A stretch of 52,958 nucleotides of DNA from Pseudobutyrivibrio ruminis (GTDB taxonomy: Bacteria; Bacillota; Clostridia; Lachnospirales; Lachnospiraceae). The DNA lies in contig SVER01000025.1 of the NCBI GenBank assembly GCA_015057315.1, positions 1 through 52,958 on the forward strand, in the 5' to 3' direction. The number at the start of each line of letters is the position of its first letter. Position 1 is the first letter of the stretch. Below, one piece after another: positions 36,301 to 43,960 of this stretch. Under the pieces are notes generated by a model that saw only the letters and a program-made list of their open reading frames with translations, had not been told where the DNA came from and did not search any database. The position numbers and the translations under genes are program-made.

Positions 36301-39300
36301 AGCTCAGAGGTTGCTATTGGACAGAAGATTGATCTTTCATCACTTACAGAAGGCGCAGATATTTACTATTCAGTAAACGGTGACGAATTCGTTAAGTATG
36401 ATGAAAACGAAAAGCTTACAATCACTGAGCTTCCTGCAACAGTTCAGGCATACGCTACAAAAGAGGGTATGGAAAAGAGTATCACAGTTAGCTACTCATA
36501 TACTCAGGCTCAGGTTCAGGCAGTAAAGGCTGCACCAAACGGTGGTGCCGTTATCGAAAATCAGAAGGTATCACTTAAGACAAAGACAGAAGATGCAACA
36601 ATCCTCTACAGATACATGACTGAAGAAGAGATTGCGGCAGCTGATGCAAAGGCTACAAAGACTGAAGAAAAGGCAGAGGGCGAAGAAGCTACTGAGCCTA
36701 CAGAGCCTGCAGCAGAAAAGGAAGTAGAGCACGAAGACTGGATTACCTACACAGGTTCATTCGAGCTTAAGGCTCTTCCATGTCAGCTTCAGGTAAAGGC
36801 TGTTAAAGAAGGCTATAAGGATAGCGCAGTAGCAACAGTTAAGTTCACAAAGAGACTTAATGACAAATACAATATCTACTTCGGACAGGTTCATGCTCAT
36901 ACAAACATTTCCGATGGTGCTGGTTCTTTAGAGGATGCCTTAAAGCATGCAACAAAGGTAGATAACTTAGATTACATTGTAATCACAGACCACAGTAACT
37001 CAATTGATAATGAAAAGGAATCAAAGATTACTGAAAACGTTGATAAGTCTGCAAATGATGAGTGGACATACGCTCACAATCTTGTAAAGCAGTATTCAAC
37101 AGACAAATTTACATGTGCTTACGGCTATGAAATGACATGGTCAAACGGACTTGGTCACATGAACACCTTCAACACACCAGGTTTCCAGAGCCGTACACAG
37201 ACAGAATATTCAACATATTCAACAGCTCTTCAGAACTACTATGCAGCACTTAGAACTGTTCCTGATTCAATCAGCCAGTTCAACCACCCAGGTACTACCT
37301 TCGGTGATTTCAGTGATTTCGCATATTACTCAGAAGAGAACGATAACCTTATCACAATGATCGAGGTTGGTAATGGTGAAGGAACAATCGGTTCTTCAGG
37401 TTACTTCCCATCATACGAGTACTACACACGTGCACTTGATAAGGGATGGCATGTAGCTCCTACAAACAACCAGGATAACCACAAGGGTAAGTGGGGCGAT
37501 GCCAATACAGCACGAACAGTAATGCTTGCTGATGTAAATGATGAGAACGCTATCTACGATGCAATGAGAAACTATCGTATCTATGCAACAGAGGATAACG
37601 ATCTTTCAATTTACTACACACTTGATAATTACATCATGGGTACAATTCTTGAGAAGGATGCAGTTGGCGACACAGTAGAGCTTAAGGCAGACATCAAGGA
37701 TCCTACAGATTCAAAGATTGGCAGAGTTGAAGTTATTGTAAACGGTGGACAGTCAATCGCTATGCAGAATGTATCAGGTAATGATACAACAGTTAAATTT
37801 GAAGTACCTTCTAGCTATTCATACTACTACTTAAAGATTACAGAGGATGATGGCGATATTGCTGTTACAGCTCCTGTATGGGTAGGTGAGGTTGAAGCTT
37901 GCGGTATCAATAAGACTTATACAAACACAGTTCTTCCAGTTAAGGGAGAAAGCCTTGACGTAAATGTTGATTTATACAACAACGAAGCAAGTGCTCTTGA
38001 TATTAACTTCATCGACGTTGTACTTAAGGACGTTGATGGTAAGGAAACACAGGTTGCATCACTTACAGGCGAGGAAGCAGGGGTTGCTTCAGTTGCTTCA
38101 AATGATACAGCTACATTCAAAACAGATTTTGTTTACAATGAAGCAGGTCAGGTAACCTACGAAATCACAGTTAGAGCAACACTTAACGGTGTTCCAAAGG
38201 TTTACACAGATAAGCTTCAGGTAAGTTACGCACTTCCATCTATGATTGCAGACATCATTATCGATGGTACACATGGAAATGATTATGTAACAGGCTACTA
38301 TGGTGGAAACGTAAATGCGTTTATCAAGCTTTGCGCAGCAAAGAATATCCGTGCAACAGTTGTAAAGGACAAGATTACAGCTGATATACTTAAGAATGCT
38401 AAGCTTCTTGTAGTTTCAGCTCCAGCAAAGAAGTCTGGTACTGCAAACGCAGGAGATTACAAGGTAAGCCATTTCGAAGATGAATTTATTGCTACTGTTA
38501 AGGACTACGTTGCAAACGGTGGTTCAGTTGCAGTTTGCGGTTTGGCTGATTACTCAGATACAGCAGAAGGTCAGACAGGCACAGAGCAGAACAAGCTTCT
38601 TTCAGCAATCGGCGCAACAATCCGCATGGGTTCTGATGAGGTTTGCGATGACAAGAACAATGGCGGTCAGGTTTACAGAATGTATCCTACAAATGTAAAT
38701 CTTGATTCTGAGCTTCTTGCAGGCTTCAGAGAGGGCCAGAAGTACAGCCAGTATTCAGGCTGCTCAGTTGATATTTCAAATGCTACAGCAAACGATGTTG
38801 TAGATGCAGCAGAATGGCTTGTAAAGGGATATAACACAACATATTCTGTAGATTGCAAGGATGATAATGGTAAGGCAATCGAAGGCACACTTGAAAACGG
38901 AGTAAAGGGTAAGAAGAATGACAACGAAGGCAACGTAACCTTCCTTGCTCGTCAGAAGACAAAAGCAGGTGGACAGATTATCGTAGCCGGTGGCGTATTC
39001 CTTTCAGACTTCGAAGTAAAGGCAGAGATGGACAACAACGATTCTCTTCCTTATGTAAACCACACAATCGTAAACAACATTTTAGATGGTTCACAGGTTG
39101 AGCTTCCAGTATCAACAATCGCTGAAGCAAGAGCTGGTGAAATGAATGAAGTGTTTGCTGTAGAAGGATATGTAACATCTGGTACAGACAACGAAAACAC
39201 AACATTCTTCGATACAATCTATCTCCAGGATGAGACAGCTGGTATCGATATCTTCCCATACGCAACACCAGGTCTTGCAATTGGTACAAAGATGCGTATC

Positions 39301-40185
39301 GTAGGATATGTATCACAGTATCAGGGAGATAAGGAGCTTAAGGTTATTTCATACAAGATTCTTAAGGATGAGCCATACATCTTTGCTCCTAAGGAAGTAG
39401 ATACAAAGACTGCTATGGATTACGACAATCTTGGTGGTTCTTTACTTGAGACAGAAGGTAAGGTTACACGTGTTGCTATTGGTGCTGATGGTGCCATTGA
39501 AGAGTTCTGGCTTAAGGATTCCACAGGAGTAGAGGCAGCTATCTTCATCGATGGTTACATCAAATCAGCTACAACAGGTAAGAACACTCTTACTGATTTT
39601 GTAAAGAAGGGTGCTACAGTTTCTGCAGTAGGTGTTCTTTACAAGCATCCTGAGGGAGATTCAGATGTTTCAGTACCAGTATTTAGAGTAAGAAATTGTG
39701 ATGATATTAAGCTTGTGAAGGCAGCTCCATCAGTTACTCCAGGTGGTAACGGTGGAAATGGCCAAAACGGTAATCCTATTGCAAATATTGTCAGCAACAT
39801 CAACAAGGCTATTGATAATGCTGTAGATGCTATAATCGCTCCAATCGCCAACACACCAGTTGGTCGTGTGGTAAGAAATGTAGTTGACAGAATTAGAACT
39901 GTAAGAGACAGATTCTTCGGAAACGGTGATGCAACTGTATCAGAGGATACTACTGAAGCAGTAGTAGAGGAAGAAACAGAAGAAGAAGAGCCAGCAGATG
40001 AGGAAGTTTCTGTAGATCCACAGCCATCTGAGACAATCGAAGATGAGCAGGTACCAGAAGCTGGCGAGGAAAAAACATCATTCCCAGTAGTGCCAGTTGC
40101 AGCAGCATCTGTTATAATCGTAGCAGGAGTTGGAGTAACACTTGCAGGAAAGTTTGGACTACTAGCAAAGTTACTTAGAAAGTAA
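33349..40185 (+). CDS. Giant secreted PHP-domain (CehA/McbA-like) metallohydrolase, multidomain
   Basis: A 2278-residue surface protein. The signal peptide is MKKLARRGLSLVLAFLMIATTAYS. An acidic Glu/Ser stretch (about 110-200) follows. Two or three chitobiase C-terminal-like beta domains contain IYYNVNGSEDNYSPY, IYYSVNGDEFVKY and ILYRYM. The PHP catalytic domain begins at about residue 1175 with YFGQVHAHTNISDGAG, DYIVITDHSNS and later FNHPGT; these carry metal-binding His and Asp. A CARDB/Ig-like domain, a class I glutamine-amidotransferase-like domain (IIIDGTHGNDYVTGYYGG) and two OB-fold-like domains (VFAVEGYVTSGTDN, LLETEGKVTRVA) follow. An acidic linker and a C-terminal membrane helix end the protein, without LPXTG. 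Phosphoesterase action on extracellular nucleotides or nucleic acids is a reasonable guess. AAGGAGGA supports the start. Confidence 0.82.
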   Translation: MKKLARRGLSLVLAFLMIATTAYSDISFVSRAEETNHVWTKVSLGEITSSDSIAIAITTSDGETYVMPSVSSTKAAPVAVSATVSGSELTVSEGKDSDYAWNVSKKTVEETVVANAENNAEVEEDSLVEKNLSDSEDKTEEVTSEKSSEETPVVEEDSSKTVVEEATEEPSLDKKEASEELKEDALEEEKEEEDEKKEETVTKTYYTFASGSNYLYTTATNNGIRVNDMPKDEVGARWELADNGYLSAEDSKGTTRYLGVYNKQDFRGYGLTKTGDFPKNIADQSVAFYKLTTKNAGDANVAAPTASIESGEAVDFGAEVKLTCADEDAKIYYNVNGSEDNYSPYKEAVVITKDTTIYAYATKDDKKSEIVSFNYTLAAGSKITDVTKLDSEQEFVLAFNDANIMTTTATAPDKKGNTKLEALKAELDSDKHLVYSEAEAPIAKLSLEKAEADGEYYITTNIFIENVLTKHYLTTTATGSALSFVTEKTDYSTWSVETQEDGSLLIKNTKAIYHDAKKNIDKPQYIEFYNTFTTYSYVAGTDKIDAFKLNAYTVPSLQVKEDVPTKNTVGKLLTRELYDGDQVVAYHPGSGKVMTSVAEKGGLQGIDLKPAEDATIDINGTEAVVLTVVIDENGNYLFKTEDGKYLTIEKLETEKDGKKKTTINLILADNATDESTWTLAAADDKNAGNFYLKSATVKVGSSVQAFEYYGGDFKAYGFKEDPAYVFNFFALEEGEKTVKLEYEDERLAVAQWAGNAHYNEFEECAKAIYGDKYATNDMLDKSAKFTSVVGGVETQPWTSAKSTTTGSTSYYMGSTGVANAATDYMQLALSTVGYGNLELGFRMRASNTAAGSFQLQYSTDGENFKNFKTGTYSYKYSAYKKSGKQDENGKEIMEQYEVSGSGDIADGIAKTSYAPTYYVSFKFNVPNAAANAEKLYIRFVPGNMNAKGDKEPSKGGVIRMDSVVLSGNPVIDPTRARFVVANPSSSEVAIGQKIDLSSLTEGADIYYSVNGDEFVKYDENEKLTITELPATVQAYATKEGMEKSITVSYSYTQAQVQAVKAAPNGGAVIENQKVSLKTKTEDATILYRYMTEEEIAAADAKATKTEEKAEGEEATEPTEPAAEKEVEHEDWITYTGSFELKALPCQLQVKAVKEGYKDSAVATVKFTKRLNDKYNIYFGQVHAHTNISDGAGSLEDALKHATKVDNLDYIVITDHSNSIDNEKESKITENVDKSANDEWTYAHNLVKQYSTDKFTCAYGYEMTWSNGLGHMNTFNTPGFQSRTQTEYSTYSTALQNYYAALRTVPDSISQFNHPGTTFGDFSDFAYYSEENDNLITMIEVGNGEGTIGSSGYFPSYEYYTRALDKGWHVAPTNNQDNHKGKWGDANTARTVMLADVNDENAIYDAMRNYRIYATEDNDLSIYYTLDNYIMGTILEKDAVGDTVELKADIKDPTDSKIGRVEVIVNGGQSIAMQNVSGNDTTVKFEVPSSYSYYYLKITEDDGDIAVTAPVWVGEVEACGINKTYTNTVLPVKGESLDVNVDLYNNEASALDINFIDVVLKDVDGKETQVASLTGEEAGVASVASNDTATFKTDFVYNEAGQVTYEITVRATLNGVPKVYTDKLQVSYALPSMIADIIIDGTHGNDYVTGYYGGNVNAFIKLCAAKNIRATVVKDKITADILKNAKLLVVSAPAKKSGTANAGDYKVSHFEDEFIATVKDYVANGGSVAVCGLADYSDTAEGQTGTEQNKLLSAIGATIRMGSDEVCDDKNNGGQVYRMYPTNVNLDSELLAGFREGQKYSQYSGCSVDISNATANDVVDAAEWLVKGYNTTYSVDCKDDNGKAIEGTLENGVKGKKNDNEGNVTFLARQKTKAGGQIIVAGGVFLSDFEVKAEMDNNDSLPYVNHTIVNNILDGSQVELPVSTIAEARAGEMNEVFAVEGYVTSGTDNENTTFFDTIYLQDETAGIDIFPYATPGLAIGTKMRIVGYVSQYQGDKELKVISYKILKDEPYIFAPKEVDTKTAMDYDNLGGSLLETEGKVTRVAIGADGAIEEFWLKDSTGVEAAIFIDGYIKSATTGKNTLTDFVKKGATVSAVGVLYKHPEGDSDVSVPVFRVRNCDDIKLVKAAPSVTPGGNGGNGQNGNPIANIVSNINKAIDNAVDAIIAPIANTPVGRVVRNVVDRIRTVRDRFFGNGDATVSEDTTEAVVEEETEEEEPADEEVSVDPQPSETIEDEQVPEAGEEKTSFPVVPVAAASVIIVAGVGVTLAGKFGLLAKLLRK

Positions 40186-40188
40186 GAA

Positions 40189-41325
40189 ATGAAAAACGAA
40201 CTGATTATTAAAATTATATCAGTCGTATTATTTGTAGGTTTGAGCATTGGCGTAATCGCTTACGCTAATGCCGACAAGCCTACATACACTATTACAGAGG
40301 ACTCTGGCGTGGAATTTGAAACCGCTAGAGTTCTTTCTGTATTAGAGGATAATACGGCAGTGGATGAAGAAACAGAAAATGTTAAAAAAGGAGACACTAC
40401 ACTTGAGGTAGAGCTTTTGACAGGCCGCTATAAGGGGGATGTCTGCAAGGTTACTAACTATTACAGTGCTCTTTATAATGTGGATGTGTCAAAGGGAGAC
40501 AGGGTAAGTGTGAGAATCGATACTACAGGGGAGCATGAGTACTCCGTTAGTATCTACAACTATGACAGGGTGCCACTTATCATCGGGCTTGTTATCGTAT
40601 TTGCGATAGTGCTGATTGCCCTTGGAGGTAAGCAGGGGCTTAAGGCATTCCTTGGGCTAGTATATACAGTGCTTGTTATTGTGTTTGTGCTGCTGCCTCT
40701 TACACTTAAGGGAGTATCACCTATACCACTTACTATCGCTATAGTGTTTATTACTTCGGCAATATGCTATTTGTTGATAGGCGGCATTCAGAAAAAGACC
40801 GTTGCAGCAGCCTTAGGCAGCCTTGCAGGAGTTCTTATTGCAGCCCTTCTTGGAGCTGTGGCTGCCCATATAGGGGGTGTTACCACATTTCAGATGGATG
40901 AGGCAGAGGCTTTGCTTTTAGTTAAATCCAGCTATCCAGTTCAGCTTAGAGGACTTTTTATCAGTAGCATCCTTATAGCGGCTATCGGTGCTGTAATGGA
41001 TATTGCAATGTCCATATCATCTGCAATAGGAGAGGTCCATGAGGCTAATGCTAAGCTTGGATTTAAAGAGCTTTTTGCAGCAGGTATGAATATTGGAAGG
41101 GATGCAATGGGAACCATGGCAAACACCTTAGTCCTTGCCTATGTTGGTGGCTCACTTAACATGATGGTACTTATTTATTCCTATGGGGTTTCCTTCATCC
41201 AATTAGTAAATACAGATTTTGTTGCAATCGAAATGATTAGAGCTATTGCAGGCTCTATTGGAATCATCGGCACAGTGCCTTGTGTTTCGGCTATTGCAGC
41301 TAAGCTTTATTCCATGGAAAAATAG
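40189..41325 (+). CDS. YibE/F family membrane protein
   Basis: A 378-residue protein. One N-terminal helix is followed by an extracellular beta domain of about 100 residues (VLSVLEDNTAVDEETENVKKGDTTLEVELLTGRYKGDVCKV), then about seven membrane helices including ALGGKQGLKAFLGLVYTVLVI, MDIAMSISSAIGEV and GRDAMGTMANTLVLAY. The latter motifs are characteristic of YibE/F proteins, whose function is not established. It starts 3 bp after the giant PHP-protein gene, so the two are probably co-expressed. A strong terminator follows. Confidence 0.88.
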   Translation: MKNELIIKIISVVLFVGLSIGVIAYANADKPTYTITEDSGVEFETARVLSVLEDNTAVDEETENVKKGDTTLEVELLTGRYKGDVCKVTNYYSALYNVDVSKGDRVSVRIDTTGEHEYSVSIYNYDRVPLIIGLVIVFAIVLIALGGKQGLKAFLGLVYTVLVIVFVLLPLTLKGVSPIPLTIAIVFITSAICYLLIGGIQKKTVAAALGSLAGVLIAALLGAVAAHIGGVTTFQMDEAEALLLVKSSYPVQLRGLFISSILIAAIGAVMDIAMSISSAIGEVHEANAKLGFKELFAAGMNIGRDAMGTMANTLVLAYVGGSLNMMVLIYSYGVSFIQLVNTDFVAIEMIRAIAGSIGIIGTVPCVSAIAAKLYSMEK

Positions 41326-41339
41326 TGTTTTCAATTTTA

Positions 41340-41386
41340 ACTATAGCGGGTTATAAAAGATATTGATAACTCGCTATAGTTTTTTA
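41340..41386 (+). terminator. Rho-independent terminator after the YibE/F gene
   Basis: ACTATAGCGGGTTAT pairs with ATAACTCGCTATAGT, followed by six T. Confidence 0.93.
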
Positions 41387-41402
41387 TTAGCCCTAAAACC
41401 TA

Positions 41403-41443
41403 TTGACCTACTGGGTAATAATATTTATAGTATCTTCATACTA
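41403..41443 (+). promoter_or_regulatory. Promoter and palindromic operator of the ABC-cooS operon
   Basis: TTGACC (41403-41408), a 17-bp spacer, and TATAGT (41426-41431) form a near-consensus promoter. A perfect inverted repeat TAGTAT-CTTC-ATACTA (41428-41443) overlaps the -10 box and start site, suggesting a repressor site. Confidence 0.72.
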
Positions 41444-41462
41444 AAAAAGAAGGAGAAATGCT

Positions 41463-42395
41463 ATGAAAAAACTTATATCAATTATCTTATTAGGATGCCT
41501 TGCACTTTCTTTGATGGCATGTGGTGGAGCCGGCAAAAGCAAAGCCAGTGAATCTGTAGAAACAGTAAAAATTGCTTATCTGCCAATTACACATTCTTTG
41601 GCTGTGCTTAAGGAAGCAAAGGAGCTTGAGAAAAATGAAAACATTCAGGTGGAGCTTGTAAAGTATGGCTCATGGCCAGAGCTTTTGGATGCTCTTAATT
41701 CTGGGCAGGTGGATGGCGCCTCAGTTCTCATTGAGCTTGCTATGAAGTCTAAGGCAGAAGGTATTGGTATAAAGGCTGTAGCATTAGGACATAGAGATGG
41801 CAATGTGATTGTTGTTTCAAATGAGGTTAAGGATGGGGCTGATTTAAAGGGAAGAACCATTGCCATCCCTCATAGACAGTCATCACATAACATCCTTGTA
41901 AACGATGCTCTTACTAAGAATGGTTTGACTATAGATGACATAAATGTGGTGGAGCTGGCGCCAACAGAAATGCCTTCAGCTCTTGCAGCAGGAACAATAG
42001 ATGGATATTGCGTGGCAGAGCCATTTGGGGCGATGGGAGTATCCATTGGAGCAGGTAAGGTTTTGTACGAATCAAACCAGCTGTGGGAGGATAGCGTATG
42101 CTGTGGTCTGGTGCTTACAGATAGCTTTATAGAAAGCCGTCCTCAGGTGGCAGAGGCTTATGTGGAAGGCTACAAAAAGGCAGGCAGCGCACTTACCTTA
42201 GAAGAGGCAAAAAAGGTTGCAAAGGAATATTTAAACCAGAAGGATGATGTTCTTGATATTTCCTTAAAATGGATTTCTTTTGAGAATTTGGAAATTACAG
42301 AGGACATGTATGAACAGTTATCCAAAAAGGTAGTGGATTACGGCTTATTAGATAATCCACCAAGCTACAGCGAATTTGTTAAGAACGATTTTTAA
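41463..42395 (+). CDS. ABC transporter substrate-binding lipoprotein (NitT/TauT type)
   Basis: A 310-residue lipoprotein with signal MKKLISIILLGCLALSLMAC, the lipobox Cys being about residue 20. The mature part is an NMT1/NrtA/SsuA-like two-lobed binding protein: VKIAYLPITHSLAVL, YGSWPELLDALNSGQVDGA, ADLKGRTIAIPHRQSSHNILV and AGTIDGYCVAEPFGA. The family imports nitrate, sulfonates, thiamine precursors and similar small molecules; the ligand here is not predictable. It opens an operon that ends with a CooS-like gene. Confidence 0.9.
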   Translation: MKKLISIILLGCLALSLMACGGAGKSKASESVETVKIAYLPITHSLAVLKEAKELEKNENIQVELVKYGSWPELLDALNSGQVDGASVLIELAMKSKAEGIGIKAVALGHRDGNVIVVSNEVKDGADLKGRTIAIPHRQSSHNILVNDALTKNGLTIDDINVVELAPTEMPSALAAGTIDGYCVAEPFGAMGVSIGAGKVLYESNQLWEDSVCCGLVLTDSFIESRPQVAEAYVEGYKKAGSALTLEEAKKVAKEYLNQKDDVLDISLKWISFENLEITEDMYEQLSKKVVDYGLLDNPPSYSEFVKNDF

Positions 42396-42407
42396 GGGAT
42401 GAAGATT

Positions 42408-43163
42408 ATGAAAAAACTAAATTCTATAAAATATGTAATTGTTTCTATTGCTATCTTAATAGCACTTTGGCAGGTGGCATTTATATTTAGTGATTACAGC
42501 GAGGCTCTATTCCCATCACCTCTAATGGCATTTAATGCTTTGATTGAGCTTCTTACATCAGGGCAGCTATTAGGATCATTCATTACCAGCATGGGAAGAT
42601 TTGCTATAGGTTATGGCTTATCTGTAATTGTTGCAGTTATTTTAGGGCTAATCCTAGGTAGCCTTCCAAAGGTGTTCAATTATGTTAATCCAGCACTTCA
42701 GTTACTTAGGCCAATATCTCCAACAGCCTGGATGCCTTTTGTGGTGCTGTTGTTTGGAATAGGAGATTTGCCGGCTATTGTGATTATATTTATCGCTGCT
42801 TTTTTCCCGGTACTGCTGTCAACGGTTTCGGCAATTATGAAGATAGATGATATTTATTTTAGAGTGTCAGAGAATTTTGGAATAAGACAGCCTGCCCTTT
42901 TGTGGAAGGTGATTCTTCCGGCGGCATTTCCACAGATTGCAAATGCCATTCACTTAGCACTAGGTAGTGCATGGATATTTCTTGTGGCAGGTGAGATGGT
43001 TGGTGCCCAGTCAGGCCTTGGCTATCAGATTATAGATGCAAGAAACAATGTGCGGGCAGATTTGCTTCTAGCCACAATCTTTGTAATAGGTATCATCGGA
43101 TTGTTTCTTGATTTTCTCCTTGGCATTGTGGAAAAGAAGGTTTTAAAGAGCATGGGGAGGTGA
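42408..43163 (+). CDS. ABC transporter permease (NitT/TauT type)
   Basis: The 251-residue permease has about six helices and the SsuC/TauC-type coupling region ISPTAWMPFVVLLFGIGDLPAIVIIFIAAFFPVLLST, later GSAWIFLVAGEMVGAQSGLGY. The first ATG (42399) overlaps the AAGGG ribosome site, so 42408 is the likelier start. It sits between the binding protein and ATPase genes. Confidence 0.92.
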   Translation: MKKLNSIKYVIVSIAILIALWQVAFIFSDYSEALFPSPLMAFNALIELLTSGQLLGSFITSMGRFAIGYGLSVIVAVILGLILGSLPKVFNYVNPALQLLRPISPTAWMPFVVLLFGIGDLPAIVIIFIAAFFPVLLSTVSAIMKIDDIYFRVSENFGIRQPALLWKVILPAAFPQIANAIHLALGSAWIFLVAGEMVGAQSGLGYQIIDARNNVRADLLLATIFVIGIIGLFLDFLLGIVEKKVLKSMGR

Positions 43164-43168
43164 ATAAA

Positions 43169-43942
43169 ATGTCTTATATTCATATAGAAAATGCAGGGAA
43201 AACATTTGTTGAAAACGGTCAGGAATTTAGAGCCTTAACAGATGTTAATCTGGATATAGAAAAGGGTGAATTCATCTGCCTGCTAGGGCCATCTGGCTGT
43301 GGCAAAAGTACACTATTGAATGCTATTGCAGGCTTTGATTTGGTCAACGAGGGAAGTATTACCATAGATGGAAAAGAGGTAACTGGTCCTAGCACAAAGA
43401 ATGTTACCATCTTTCAAAACTATGGACTTCTTCCATGGCGCACCGTGGAGAAAAATGTAGCACTTGGTCTTGAAAACAAAAAGATAAGTAAGGATGAGAG
43501 GACTAAGATTGTAAAGACATACCTTGAGATGGTTAAGCTTGAAGGCTTCGCCAAAAGCTATCCTAGACAACTTTCTGGTGGAATGAAACAAAGAGTGGCT
43601 ATTGCAAGGGCGCTGGCAGTGGAGCCTGATATCCTATTTATGGATGAGCCACTGGGTGCACTTGATGCAATCACAAGAATGAAGCTTCAGGATGATATTT
43701 TGGACATCTGCAAAAGGGAAAAGAAGACAATCATCTTTGTCACTCACGATATTGAAGAGGCAGTTTATCTGGCAGATAGAATTGTTGTTATGACACCTAA
43801 TCCTGGCAAGGTAAAGGGAGTTATAAAGGTGCCGCTGCATCATTTTAGAGATAGAACCAGCGGAGATTTCTTATTAGTAAGAGATAAGATTTTTGATTTG
43901 TTAAATATGAAAAACGAAGATGAAATTGAGTACAACATTTAA
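43169..43942 (+). CDS. ABC transporter ATP-binding protein (NitT/TauT type)
   Basis: A 257-residue ATPase with Walker A GPSGCGKS, Q-loop FQNYGLLPWRTVEKNV, signature LSGGMKQRVAIARAL, Walker B ILFMDEPLGALD and switch THDIEEAVYLADR. GGGGAGG (43154-43160) selects the ATG at 43169 over the GTG at 43160. It overlaps nothing and leads into the CooS-like gene after 18 bp. Confidence 0.93.
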   Translation: MSYIHIENAGKTFVENGQEFRALTDVNLDIEKGEFICLLGPSGCGKSTLLNAIAGFDLVNEGSITIDGKEVTGPSTKNVTIFQNYGLLPWRTVEKNVALGLENKKISKDERTKIVKTYLEMVKLEGFAKSYPRQLSGGMKQRVAIARALAVEPDILFMDEPLGALDAITRMKLQDDILDICKREKKTIIFVTHDIEEAVYLADRIVVMTPNPGKVKGVIKVPLHHFRDRTSGDFLLVRDKIFDLLNMKNEDEIEYNI

Positions 43943-43960
43943 TAGTAAAAGGAGCAGATA

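Noticed and set aside
39639..40247. Minus-strand ORF of 202 residues
   Set aside because: It is antisense to the C-terminus of the PHP protein, is low-complexity Ser/Thr-rich, and has no ribosome site.
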